In this document: one piece after another, positions 26,210-34,543 of the stretch
Numbering within the stretch: the stretch's first letter is position 1
How the letters are laid out: each line of letters opens with the position of its first letter
Origin: JBDHTS01 sp039808845
GTDB taxonomy: Bacteria > Pseudomonadota > Alphaproteobacteria > Micavibrionales > Micavibrionaceae
NCBI GenBank assembly: GCA_039808845.1
Contig: JBDHTS010000006.1
Span: 1 to 41,990, forward strand
DNA length: 41,990 nucleotides
Direction: 5' to 3'
Position numbers and translations under genes: made by a program
The notes under the pieces: model-generated
Databases searched by the model: none
Told to the model about the DNA's origin: nothing
What the model saw: only the letters and a program-made list of their open reading frames with translations

Positions 26210-27121
26210 CTAAATGATATGACCCGGCGAGAGAGGGCATCCATTGTAATCATCGCCCAGCTCGATTTGTATCGTGGCATGGCCGATGCCGAAATGGTCC
26301 TGCAGCATCTTCGCAGTGGAGCGGATAAAAGCATCTCCTGGATGACCGTCCTTCATGATGAGGTGGACGGAGAGAGCCGTTTCAGTCGTGCTCATCGCCC
26401 AGATATGGAGATCATGAAGATCCATGACTCCCGGAACTGTTTTCAGGAAGCTTCTGACGGCGGATGGATCAATGTGCCTGGGAACGGCGTGCAAAGCGAG
26501 CCCCAGAGACTCCATCAGCAGGCCCCATGTCCCCAGGACGATGATCGCCGCGACGATCAGGCTGACTAAAGGATCGATCCAGGACGCCCCTGTGAACAGC
26601 ACCAGCGCGCCCGCGACTACGACGCCCAGGGACACGGCGGCATCGGCGGCCATGTGCAGATAAGCACCCCGGACGTTGAGATCGTGTTTCTGTCTGCCCA
26701 TGAACAGGAGGGCGGTTGCACCGTTGATCAGGACCCCCAGCGCGGCGACGGCCATGACTTCACCGCCAGCGACATCTTGCGGATTGGAAAAGCGCCAGAC
26801 AGCTTCCCACGCAATGCCGCCGGTGACGACCAGCAACAGCATGGCGTTGGCCAGCGCCGCGAGGATGGAGGAGCTGCGTAAGCCATAGGTATATCGCTCT
26901 GTAGGCCCACGTTTAGCCAGCCAGGCGGCGCTCCAGGCCATAAATAAACCCAGAACGTCGCTGGCGTTGTGCCCGGCGTCGGCGAGCAGAGCGAGAGAGT
27001 TCGCCTTCAGGCCGTAGATGACTTCCGCCATGATGAACAGGCTGTTCAGCAGGATGCCGATGATGAAAGCGCGTCCTGTTGTATCGTGGTGGCTGTGACT
27101 GCAATGATCGTGATGATGCAT
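26210..27121 (-). CDS. Cation diffusion facilitator, zinc/cobalt/cadmium exporter
   Basis: A 303-residue CDF transporter of the ZitB/CzcD type. A His-rich N-terminus (MHHHDHCSHSHHD) precedes six transmembrane helices. The metal site is seen as ADAGHNASD (His51, Asp55) in helix 2 and HMAAD (His156, Asp160) in helix 5. A cytoplasmic C-terminal domain contains the HDLHIW motif. It exchanges Zn2+ or a similar divalent ion for protons across the inner membrane. Its ATG overlaps the stop of the upstream auxiliary lipoprotein gene by one base (TAATG), so it is translated as the last gene of the Mla-like operon, an unusual location for a metal exporter. Confidence 0.93.
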   Translation of the reverse strand: MHHHDHCSHSHHDTTGRAFIIGILLNSLFIMAEVIYGLKANSLALLADAGHNASDVLGLFMAWSAAWLAKRGPTERYTYGLRSSSILAALANAMLLLVVTGGIAWEAVWRFSNPQDVAGGEVMAVAALGVLINGATALLFMGRQKHDLNVRGAYLHMAADAAVSLGVVVAGALVLFTGASWIDPLVSLIVAAIIVLGTWGLLMESLGLALHAVPRHIDPSAVRSFLKTVPGVMDLHDLHIWAMSTTETALSVHLIMKDGHPGDAFIRSTAKMLQDHFGIGHATIQIELGDDYNGCPLSPGHII

Positions 27122-27777
27122 TATTCGGCGAGGAGTTGGGGTTCTGCCACCTTCAGGGCAATCAACGGAGCGATCCTGTCGAACGCCTTGACAGTCAAAT
27201 TCTGAAGGGCGGACTCCAGCCCGCTTGTAATCGCGGTGAGATCGTCGCCGGAAGGCACAGTATAATCGGACAAAACAAAGTCGGTCAGGATTTTTTCCTC
27301 CGGCAAGGCAACCAGGCTGAAGCGCACGGATGTATAGAGATCGGGAATGCCGCTGGCTTCGCCTTTATAGACAGGCTGGAATTCCATGATTTTAACGGCC
27401 AGCCGGTATTGCGCCGGAAGGCTGAGGTCCGGAGAGATGACAGTCGCGCCGGGCAGGTTCTGGCTGGCCGACCGGATCAGAAAATCTCCCATCAACTGAT
27501 CGAGCGGCGCAGGCCATTTCGCGGCAGAATAATAATCGAGCCTGCGTCCCTTGTCCCAGTACAGCGCGATCCGGTCTGTGTCGAAGCCGGAAGGAACTTC
27601 CGGCGCAGGAATTTCCATGACGGCCGATATGGATTGTGGGCTGGGCTGGCTGTTGTCGGTAAATCGCGGGTGCAGGACATAGGTCGCCGGCGGGGGCTCG
27701 TTCGATTGCAGCGTCAGGCAGCCGGCCATTGGCAGGGTAAAAAAAGCCATGAAAAGGATATGAAAAAACCGGCTCAT
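27121..27777 (-). CDS. ABC-type transport auxiliary lipoprotein (PqiC/DUF330-like)
   Basis: A 218-residue exported protein with a signal ending in PMAGC (Cys20), a likely lipidation site. The mature part contains PPPATYVLHP and a segment around RIALYWDKGRRLDYYSAAKW, features of the ABC-type transport auxiliary lipoprotein family that accompanies MCE transporters. It is expected to sit at the outer membrane and help form the periplasmic lipid route. Its ATG overlaps the MCE gene stop by four bases (ATGA). Confidence 0.85.
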   Translation of the reverse strand: MSRFFHILFMAFFTLPMAGCLTLQSNEPPPATYVLHPRFTDNSQPSPQSISAVMEIPAPEVPSGFDTDRIALYWDKGRRLDYYSAAKWPAPLDQLMGDFLIRSASQNLPGATVISPDLSLPAQYRLAVKIMEFQPVYKGEASGIPDLYTSVRFSLVALPEEKILTDFVLSDYTVPSGDDLTAITSGLESALQNLTVKAFDRIAPLIALKVAEPQLLAE

Positions 27778-28670
27778 TTCTTGATCTCCACGCCCTTATA
27801 GGACGGCTGATAGATAACGCTTGACGGATTCTGTTTCAGTTTTTCCGCCACGGCGCGGATGGAACGGACCATTTCCTGTGTATCGCGGGTGGTGGCTGTG
27901 ATCTGGCGCAAACCCTCGTCGGTAAATTTATTGATATTGCTCTCGTTCTTCACAATCAGGGTATTCAGCGCTTCCACGGTTTTGTCCAGCCGGTCGGCGG
28001 CACGGTTCATGCGTTCCATCGTCGTGCCGAACTGGTCGCTGGCATCAGAGACATTATGCAATGCCGACGAAAAAGCGGACACGTTTTCCGGCGTGAGAAG
28101 ACCGTTCATGTCGCGTGTCAGATATTCGATATTGTCCAGAGATGCTTCCAGCGTCGCCATATTCTCCTCGGTCAGCAGGCTGTTCAGTTTGGTCGTGATA
28201 TCCAGAACCTGCTTGTTGATGGAAGGGATGTCCTCGAACAGCTTGCTCAGTTGCGTGCCGCTGCCCTCAAGAACGGGATAGCGTTCTTCCGGAAGCCGTT
28301 TGGGCGGCGCCTGGTCGCCCGGCTCGGTGGTCAGCTGAATAAAGACAAGACCTGTGACGCCGAGCGTCGCGAGCGACGCCGTAGTGCCGGAACGGACAGG
28401 GGTGTTCTCGCTGACTTCAATGTCGACCTTGATCAGATCGTTACGTTCACCGGATATGCGTATTTTTAAAACCTTGCCGACCTGAACGCCTTTGTATTGC
28501 ACATTCGCGCCCTGGTTCAGGCCGGTGACGGCATCGGTAAAATAGATCGTATAGCGGTCATAGTGCCGCGTATCGTGCGTTCCCGCCAGCCAGATCAGAA
28601 AGGCGATGCCGCCAGCGAGGCAGGCGCTGACAAACAGGCCAACGATGAAATAATGCGCGTTCCGTTCCAT
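27774..28670 (-). CDS. mlaD: MCE-domain (MlaD-like) lipid-binding protein
   Basis: A 298-residue protein with one N-terminal transmembrane helix (about 8-29) and an MCE domain (about 38-118), with GLNQGANVQYKGVQVGKV and VTGLVFIQL as recognisable parts. The remainder is long and helical with coiled-coil-like heptads, up to a C-terminus ending KGVEIKK. MCE proteins form hexameric rings that carry phospholipids across the periplasm. The longer helical tail is more like PqiB/YebT or alphaproteobacterial MCE proteins than E. coli MlaD (about 180 residues). It lies three bases after the ATPase gene. Confidence 0.9.
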   Translation of the reverse strand: MERNAHYFIVGLFVSACLAGGIAFLIWLAGTHDTRHYDRYTIYFTDAVTGLNQGANVQYKGVQVGKVLKIRISGERNDLIKVDIEVSENTPVRSGTTASLATLGVTGLVFIQLTTEPGDQAPPKRLPEERYPVLEGSGTQLSKLFEDIPSINKQVLDITTKLNSLLTEENMATLEASLDNIEYLTRDMNGLLTPENVSAFSSALHNVSDASDQFGTTMERMNRAADRLDKTVEALNTLIVKNESNINKFTDEGLRQITATTRDTQEMVRSIRAVAEKLKQNPSSVIYQPSYKGVEIKK

Positions 28671-28673
28671 GAA

Positions 28674-29435
28674 TTACCGTTTCCCCGTGGCTGTCCGCAT
28701 ACGCGGACCCTGAAAATATTCCTTTATCCACGGGTGACTGGACTTCAACATATCGTCAAGCGTGCCCGTTTCAACCTTTTTATCCACCAGCATGGCGATC
28801 CGGTCGCAGATGCCTGTCAGCGTGTCCAGATCGTGCGTGATGATCAGGACGCTCAGGTTCATGGCGTCGCGAAGCGAGGTGGTCAACTGATCGAATGCCG
28901 CCGCCGCGATGGGATCAAGACCTGCTGTCGGTTCGTCGAAGAACAGGATCTCAGGATCCAGCGCAAGGGCGCGGGCCAGCGCGGCGCGCTTTACCATTCC
29001 GCCCGATAACTGAGACGGGTATTTCTCCGCCGCTTCCGGTTTCAGGCCGACCATCTGCAGCTTCAGACGGGCCAGATCGTCTATTTCGCGGTCAGACAGG
29101 CCCGTATGTTCACGCAGGGGGAGGGCGACATTATCCAGAACCGTCAGGCCGGAGAACAGCGCGCCGTTCTGGAACAGCACGCCCCAGCGTTTCTGCATCT
29201 CAAGCTTCTCGTCGGCGGAAAGCTTCAGCATATCCGTGCCGTCGACCAGGACTTCGCCTTCTTTCGGAATGTTCAGGCCGAGAATGGTGCGGAGAAGGAC
29301 GGATTTTCCCGATCCCGATCCGCCGACCAGCCCCAGAATCTCTCCCCGGTTCAGCGTCATGTCCAGATGATCGTGAACCGTCTGCGTGCCGAAACGATTT
29401 ACCAGGCCTTTTACGACGATCAGGGGTTCCGCCAT
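28674..29435 (-). CDS. mlaF: ABC transporter ATP-binding protein, MlaF-like
   Basis: A 253-residue ABC ATPase. Walker A is GGSGSGKS (38-45), the signature is LSGGM (143-147), Walker B is ILFFDEP (163-169), and the H-loop lies in IITHD. The signature LSGGM with a following KR fits the MlaF family, where LSGGMxRR is usual. It supplies energy for lipid transport with the MlaE-like permease, whose gene ends three bases upstream. The gap of three bases on both sides indicates a tightly coupled operon. Confidence 0.93.
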   Translation of the reverse strand: MAEPLIVVKGLVNRFGTQTVHDHLDMTLNRGEILGLVGGSGSGKSVLLRTILGLNIPKEGEVLVDGTDMLKLSADEKLEMQKRWGVLFQNGALFSGLTVLDNVALPLREHTGLSDREIDDLARLKLQMVGLKPEAAEKYPSQLSGGMVKRAALARALALDPEILFFDEPTAGLDPIAAAAFDQLTTSLRDAMNLSVLIITHDLDTLTGICDRIAMLVDKKVETGTLDDMLKSSHPWIKEYFQGPRMRTATGKR

Positions 29436-29438
29436 CTT

Positions 29439-30554
29439 TCAAAGCCCTACCTTGGCAAAGATGATGGAAAATATGGCGTCGGCCAGAATGACCATAAAGA
29501 TCGACTGGACGACGGCAACGGTGGTCAGCTGCCCAACGCTCTCCGCCGATCCCGACACGCTCATGCCCTGATAGCAGCCGATGACAGCGATCAGGAAGGC
29601 GAATACCGGTGCCTTGACCATGCCGATGAAGAACATTCTGGGCGTCCCCACACTCTCTACCCGGAGCAGATACTGGTCAAGCGGGATATCCAGCAAGGCG
29701 GCGCACATCAGCGCGCCTCCGGCCAACCCTAGGATATCCGCCAGAAATGTCAGGGCGGGCAGGGTGAGAAGCAGAGCGATAACGCGCGGTAAAACCAGCA
29801 CCTCGATCGGGTCGAGGCCGATGGTTTTCAGGGCATCAACTTCTTCACGCAGCTTCATGACGCCGATTTCGGCGGCAAAGGCGCTTCCTGACCTTCCCGC
29901 TACCATGATCGCGGTAATCAGAACCCCCATTTCCCGAAGAAGAGAAATGGTTGTCAGGTCGATGGTGAAGATATCCGCGCCGAATTTCTGAAGCTGTATG
30001 GAAGCCTGATAGGCAATGACCATCGTCATCAGAAAGGACAGAAGCCCGACAATGGGAAGGGCCCGCATTCCGGTCTCGTGAATATGGCGCACGATCGAGG
30101 TCATACGGAAATGGCGCGGATGCCGGAAATTTTTCAGCAAACGGATGAAGACCATGCCGATAAAAGAAAAAATCGCATACAGAAAACGCACCGTACTGTC
30201 AGTACGCGCACCAAGTGCGACGATCATTTCCATCAGAAAAAAAGGCCGCTTCGGGGCGCGCGGCCTATCCACATCCGGCGGCACAAAATCGACTAGGGCT
30301 TTTTGATGATCGTTCAGATATGCGCCCTGGTTTCCTATCAGCCGCTTGAGTTGCCGGGCTCCGGCGGTATCCAGTCGTCCGATCCCGCTGGCATCGACCA
30401 CATAATTTTGTCCTTCCAGCGCAGCGAGCGTCCGGTCGATATCCCGTTCGATAGCGGGTGTGTTAAAAACGATCCATTCCCCGCTCGGAACGGCGACCAT
30501 GCCGCGGTCATCGCGGCGAAGGTTAAGGAATCTGTCTGATCTGGTGCGGTCCAT
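29439..30554 (-). CDS. mlaE: MlaE-family lipid ABC permease with N-terminal STAS domain
   Basis: A 371-residue protein. Residues about 1-100 form a STAS-like domain (ending around VDASGIGRLDTAGARQLKRL), and residues 125-370 form the MlaE/YrbE permease with five or six transmembrane helices, including the EIGVMKLREEVDALKTIG motif. In E. coli the STAS subunit MlaB is a separate protein that activates the ATPase; here it is fused to the permease, as is common in alphaproteobacteria. It is the first gene of the operon, divergent from the YceI gene with 137 bases between the two starts. Confidence 0.93.
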   Translation of the reverse strand: MDRTRSDRFLNLRRDDRGMVAVPSGEWIVFNTPAIERDIDRTLAALEGQNYVVDASGIGRLDTAGARQLKRLIGNQGAYLNDHQKALVDFVPPDVDRPRAPKRPFFLMEMIVALGARTDSTVRFLYAIFSFIGMVFIRLLKNFRHPRHFRMTSIVRHIHETGMRALPIVGLLSFLMTMVIAYQASIQLQKFGADIFTIDLTTISLLREMGVLITAIMVAGRSGSAFAAEIGVMKLREEVDALKTIGLDPIEVLVLPRVIALLLTLPALTFLADILGLAGGALMCAALLDIPLDQYLLRVESVGTPRMFFIGMVKAPVFAFLIAVIGCYQGMSVSGSAESVGQLTTVAVVQSIFMVILADAIFSIIFAKVGL

Positions 30555-30691
30555 TATCCGTCCGGCGTTTTCGCGCTATAAACATAAGTCGGCTGTGTCT
30601 GGTTCATCTTTTACCCCTGTACAGCCGCCTGGCGCAAACCATATCATTCGAATTGTCTGTAAACCCACGCTTTAATTCAGGAAAACGCATC

Positions 30692-31267
30692 ATGAAACGC
30701 ATTCTGCTCAGTTCTCTGGCCGCCCTGGCTCTGTTCCTGCCTTCTGCAGGCCATGCCGCCGATACCTACAAACTTGACCCGAACCATACCAATATCCTGT
30801 GGCATGCCAACCATTTCGGATTTTCCAATCCCTCCGGACGTTTCGGGATCAAGGACGGTTCCGTGACCCTGGATGAAGCCAACCCGGCCAACAGCAAGGT
30901 GGATGTCGTCATCGATATCAAGGGCTTGGTCACCGGCATCGACAAGTTTAACGAGCATATCAAGAGCAAGGATTTTCTCGATGCGGATCAGTTCGATACG
31001 GCAAGCTTTAAAAGCACCAAAGTCGATGTGACGGGGAAAGATGCGGCGAAGGTTACGGGTGATTTTACCCTGCATGGCGTAACGAAACCGGTCGTGCTTG
31101 ACGTCAAGCTGAACAAGATGGGCGAACATCCGATGAATCAAAAGAAAACAGCCGGGTTCACCGCCAGCACGGTCATCAAGCGTTCCGATTTCGGCATCTC
31201 CATGTATGTGCCGAATGTTTCGGACGAGGTGAAAATCGACATCGAGGCGGAAGCCAGCGTCGAGTAA
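30692..31267 (+). CDS. YceI-family periplasmic lipid-binding protein
   Basis: A 191-residue protein from the ATG at 30692, preceded by AGGAAAA; a TTG start 13 codons earlier is in frame but would bury the signal peptide. The signal peptide ends near GHA|AD (residue 22). The mature part is a YceI lipocalin-like barrel with YKLDPNHTNILWHANHFGF, DxADFxTxxFKSTKV-like and FTLHGVTKPV patterns. YceI proteins bind polyprenoid chains (isoprenoid quinones) in the periplasm and are often induced by high pH or stress. It is a single-gene unit closed by a strong terminator. Confidence 0.95.
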   Translation: MKRILLSSLAALALFLPSAGHAADTYKLDPNHTNILWHANHFGFSNPSGRFGIKDGSVTLDEANPANSKVDVVIDIKGLVTGIDKFNEHIKSKDFLDADQFDTASFKSTKVDVTGKDAAKVTGDFTLHGVTKPVVLDVKLNKMGEHPMNQKKTAGFTASTVIKRSDFGISMYVPNVSDEVKIDIEAEASVE

Positions 31268-31283
31268 TCCTGCCAACGAATGT

Positions 31284-31319
31284 AAAACGTCATCCCTGTA
31301 GACACCGGGATGACGTTTT
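31284..31319 (+). terminator. Intrinsic terminator after the YceI gene
   Basis: A perfect 13-base inverted repeat, AAAACGTCATCCC (31284-31296) and GGGATGACGTTTT (31307-31319), has a 10-base loop and runs into TTTTATTTT. It starts 17 bases after the YceI stop codon. Confidence 0.9.
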
Positions 31320-31455
31320 ATTTTAGAGTTCTAAAAGCCTTCCACGTAGGCTACAATCGGCTTGAAAACGTCATCAGGATTAAGCTTTTAGCGGTTTCCC
31401 TTGTCTATTTTCTTGCATCAATCCGTCGTCTTTCGCGCCTCAAAGGATCGGGCCT

Positions 31456-32292
31456 ATGGCTGATTTGTTCGGACAGACTTCCATTTTTGAAGATTCGAAA
31501 ATCTCGATTGCATCGATTGCCGGGGCCGCCTTCGGATTTTCCCTTGTCCTGGCTGCCGTTTTTATCAACAGCAATAATGTCGGCGCGTTTTTCAGCCTTG
31601 AAGGGTTGATGATCGTCGTCGGCGGCACGCTGGCCGTTGCGTTCATGAGTTTTCAGGCCAATCATGTGCTGGAAGCCTTGGAAGGAATCGGGCTGATGTT
31701 CCGGAAAGGGGACGTGACGCACGAGAATCTGTTCCGGGATATGAAGGACATCATCTCCTGGGCGCGTATCGTGAAGGAAAAAGGTCTGCGCGGGCTTGAA
31801 AGCCAGGTGGAGGACCAGGGCATCAACGATCCGTTCGTCCGTTATGGCCTCGACATGGTGGTCAGCAACTATAGCCCCGAGGAAGTCCGCTCGATGATGG
31901 AAACGGCGGCCGAAGCCTATTACGAGCGGGATACGACCGCCTCCCGAGTCCTGATGGCGATGGCGAGTCATGCTCCTGCTTTCGGCATGGTGGGCACGCT
32001 GATCGGGATGGTGATCATGCTCGGCAATTTCAAGGGCGACATGTCCGGGATCGGGCAGGGCCTCGCGATTTCCCTGCTGGCGACCTTATACGGCGTTCTG
32101 ACGGCGCGGATGATCTATATGCCCGCCGCGTCCAAGATCATGCAGAAGCAGGACAACCTGCGCTTCCGCAACCATCTGATTACCGAAGGCATGGTGATGC
32201 TGGTCGCCAACCGTTCCGCGCGGTACATCCAGGACCGCCTGAACAGCTTCCTGAAGCCCGGCCTTCATCACAAGGTTGAGGATATAACGTGA
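31456..32292 (+). CDS. motA: Flagellar motor stator protein MotA
   Basis: A 278-residue membrane protein of the MotA/PomA family with four transmembrane helices: an N-terminal pair (about residues 18-60), and a second pair from about 173 to 225 containing SHAPAFGMVGTLIGMVIML, with the conserved Pro near the ion channel. A cytoplasmic loop with charged residues (about 80-165) contacts the rotor protein FliG. The ATG at 31456 has AAAGGA eight bases upstream. MotA forms the stator with MotB, whose GTG start overlaps the motA stop by four bases. The cell therefore probably swims, although no other flagellar genes are present here. Confidence 0.95.
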   Translation: MADLFGQTSIFEDSKISIASIAGAAFGFSLVLAAVFINSNNVGAFFSLEGLMIVVGGTLAVAFMSFQANHVLEALEGIGLMFRKGDVTHENLFRDMKDIISWARIVKEKGLRGLESQVEDQGINDPFVRYGLDMVVSNYSPEEVRSMMETAAEAYYERDTTASRVLMAMASHAPAFGMVGTLIGMVIMLGNFKGDMSGIGQGLAISLLATLYGVLTARMIYMPAASKIMQKQDNLRFRNHLITEGMVMLVANRSARYIQDRLNSFLKPGLHHKVEDIT

Positions 32293-33023
32293 GTTTCAGC
32301 TACCGCCGCCGCCGCAGGCATGACGACCAGCATGTCGATGACTGGCTGATGACCTATGCGGATATGATCACGCTGCTGCTGTGCTTCTTTGCGATTTTCC
32401 TGTCCGTTTCCATTCCGAAAAAAGAGCAGTTCGAACAGGCGCGCCAGGAAGTGATGAAACAGTTCGCGGCGCAGGATGTGCTTGAAGGGAAATTCCCGCC
32501 GCGCCCTGAACAGCCGCAATCCACCAGCAACGACCCTTTCGACAAGCTGCCGTCCTTTATCGATAAATATAAGGGACAGGGCCTTGGCATGGGCAAGGTG
32601 GATGTGACCCGGGGCAAACGCATCATCACCATCGCGATGAGCAGCGCGCCGCTCTTTCCTGTCGGCACGGCGGATCTGAGCATCGAGGGGCAGCAGGTTC
32701 TGTCCGACGTTGCAGGCATCATCCAGGACAGGAAGTATGCGGATTACCGTGTCACCATCGAAGGGCATACAGACGATTCGCCGATCAATACGCCGCGTTT
32801 TCCCTCCAACTGGGAACTTTCGACGTCCCGGGCTGCTGCGGTGGTGCGTTTTCTGATAAGCCAGGGGGTGAGGCCGGACCGTCTTCGGGCGGCGGGTTAT
32901 GCGGATGCTTTCCCGAAAGCGCCTAATCGAGATGCCGCAGGAAAATCAATCCCCGAAAACCAGGCCCTTAATCGCCGAGTCGTCGTCAAGCTGGAGAAAA
33001 TACAGTCGGAAGACGAGGAATAG
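32289..33023 (+). CDS. motB: Flagellar motor stator protein MotB, peptidoglycan-binding
   Basis: A 244-residue protein with an Arg-rich N-terminus, one transmembrane helix with WLMTYADMITLL (Asp25 is the ion-binding residue), and a C-terminal OmpA-like domain with EGHTDDSP and LSTSRAAAVVRFL that anchors the stator to peptidoglycan. The start is GTG, forming GTGA with the motA stop. The spacer between helix and OmpA domain is Pro- and Gln-rich and may include the plug that closes the channel before assembly. Whether protons or sodium ions drive the motor cannot be told reliably from the sequence. Confidence 0.95.
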   Translation: MSFSYRRRRRHDDQHVDDWLMTYADMITLLLCFFAIFLSVSIPKKEQFEQARQEVMKQFAAQDVLEGKFPPRPEQPQSTSNDPFDKLPSFIDKYKGQGLGMGKVDVTRGKRIITIAMSSAPLFPVGTADLSIEGQQVLSDVAGIIQDRKYADYRVTIEGHTDDSPINTPRFPSNWELSTSRAAAVVRFLISQGVRPDRLRAAGYADAFPKAPNRDAAGKSIPENQALNRRVVVKLEKIQSEDEE

Positions 33024-33030
33024 CACCTTC

Positions 33031-33169
33031 TCTCTTCCTATCGGGAGAGGGCAGGGCGAGGGGAACAAGAAGTCAGGGCCGAAGGCCTGTCTCAATACAT
33101 TTGATTGGCGGGCTTCACCCGGCTTTTAAAGCCCCTCACCCCGGCCCTCTCCCTGCGGGAGAGGGAGAG
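33031..33169. repeat. Inverted pair of REP-like palindromic elements
   Basis: Two similar elements in opposite orientation: left, about 33031-33063, with GGGAGAGGGCAGGGCGAGGGG at its end (21 bases, described here in parts: GGGAGAGGG then CAGGGCGAGGGG), and right, 33132-33169, whose reverse complement carries GGGAGAGGGCCGGGGTGAGGGG-like sequence. Each half also has its own short CTCTC/GAGAG hairpin. Such CTCTCCC-GGGAGAGG elements are widespread in proteobacterial intergenic DNA. The right arm runs into the 3' end of the TolC-like gene and supplies its last codons and stop. Confidence 0.7.
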
Positions 33170-34536
33170 TCGGACTGCCATCCACCACCCAGAGCCTTGT
33201 AAAGATCGACGGAAGCCTGAAGCATTTCCAGGCGAACGACAGCGTAGGAATCTTCCGTCTGCAACAGCTTGTCCTGAGCATCCAGCAGAGTCTGGAAGTC
33301 GATGGCGCCGGATTTATAGAGCTGGCGCGAAAGATCATAGGACTTGCGTGCCTGCTCGACGCCTTCGCTCAGGGCTTTTTCACGCGCCTGGGAAGCTTTC
33401 ACGGCAGCTAAAGCATCTTCCACTTCCTGAAGGGAAACGAGAATAGCCTTACGATAATTTTCCAGCAATTCGGCCTGGCGCGCCTTGTTCAGCTGAAGCT
33501 GTCCGCTCAACCTTCCTCCGCTGAAGATCGGAGCGAGAAGGGACGAGGCCGCATCGACGGCGATCCCTACAGGCGCAGACATCGGATTCGCGAAGGCCGA
33601 GACGCCAGCACCCAGACTGATGGTTGGAAAGAATGCTGCGCGCGCGGCACGGACATCCGCGTTGGCTGCGGCCAAAGCCGCTTCCGCCGAACGGATATCG
33701 GGGCGGCGCTGCAAAAGCATGGAGGGCTGAAAGGGCGCCGCGACCGGAACAGTCAAGTTTTCCAGGCTGATTGCATCGACTTTCAGGGATTGGGGCGTAG
33801 CGCCCAGCAGGACGGCCAGCGCGTTTTCGGCGTTTTCCTCCTGCTGACGGACAGCGGCAAGCGAAGCCTCGGTGCTGGCCAGGGTCGTTTTCTCCTGCGC
33901 GACTTCCAGCGCGGAAGAGGCGCCTGCATTGAATCTGGCTTCGACGATTTTCAGGATATCGCGTGCGTTGTCCAGGTTCTGTTGCGCGATCCGTGCGCGT
34001 TCGCGCAGATTCAGCGTCAGGAAGTACGTATCGGCCACGTCGCCCATGACGACCAGGCCCAGAGCCTGACGATCGTAAATGCTGCCTGCGATATCGGCTT
34101 CTGCCGCCTCGACGCCCGCACGGTTCGCGCCGAACAAATCCAGTTCATAGGAAACATCGAGCCCAGCGTTCCAGCTGTTGTCGTTAGTGGCCTTGGTTCC
34201 GCCCTTGCGCGTATCGGTCCGGCTGACCGAGGCGTTCGCTGATGCGTCGACCGAGGGCAGGAGGGATGCGCCCGCAATCCGGGCGAGGGCGCGGGATTGC
34301 TCGATCCGGTGCAGCGCGGCGCGCAGATCGTTGTTTTCGACCAGAGCGCGGCCCATGAAATCGTTCAACTCGGTGCTGCCAAAGGCTTTCCACCAATCGG
34401 GAGCGATCGTCTCATCCTTCGCCGCATCGGCTTTCCATGCGGCAGGCATTTCCGTTTCCGGACGCTTGTCATCGGGTCCGAGGGCGCAACCGCTCAGCAA
34501 CAGGGCAATCAGGCCGGCGGAAATCATCTTGGTCAT
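33136..34536 (-). CDS. TolC-like outer-membrane efflux lipoprotein (NodT/OprM type)
   Basis: A 466-residue protein from the ATG at 34536; a start 10 codons earlier would overlap macB and lacks a signal. The signal ends in LLSGC (Cys17), giving a lipoprotein like OprM/NodT. Two outer-membrane efflux protein repeats follow (about 60-255 and 275-450) with long helices for the periplasmic tunnel. It is seven bases after macB, so macA-macB-this gene form a complete tripartite exporter. The last about 11 residues, SPSPAGRGPG, come from a REP-like repeat; the natural family end is around LYKALGGGW. Confidence 0.93.
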   Translation of the reverse strand: MTKMISAGLIALLLSGCALGPDDKRPETEMPAAWKADAAKDETIAPDWWKAFGSTELNDFMGRALVENNDLRAALHRIEQSRALARIAGASLLPSVDASANASVSRTDTRKGGTKATNDNSWNAGLDVSYELDLFGANRAGVEAAEADIAGSIYDRQALGLVVMGDVADTYFLTLNLRERARIAQQNLDNARDILKIVEARFNAGASSALEVAQEKTTLASTEASLAAVRQQEENAENALAVLLGATPQSLKVDAISLENLTVPVAAPFQPSMLLQRRPDIRSAEAALAAANADVRAARAAFFPTISLGAGVSAFANPMSAPVGIAVDAASSLLAPIFSGGRLSGQLQLNKARQAELLENYRKAILVSLQEVEDALAAVKASQAREKALSEGVEQARKSYDLSRQLYKSGAIDFQTLLDAQDKLLQTEDSYAVVRLEMLQASVDLYKALGGGWQSDSPSPAGRGPG

Positions 34537-34543
34537 TCTCTGT

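Noticed and set aside
26083..26334. N-terminal extension of the TonB receptor by 84 codons
   Set aside because: It precedes a clear signal peptide and ribosome site and overlaps the end of the metal exporter gene.
31320..31455. Small gene or promoter between the YceI terminator and motA
   Set aside because: Frames here are extensions of shadows. TACAAT near 31352 could be a -10 box but has no good -35 partner.
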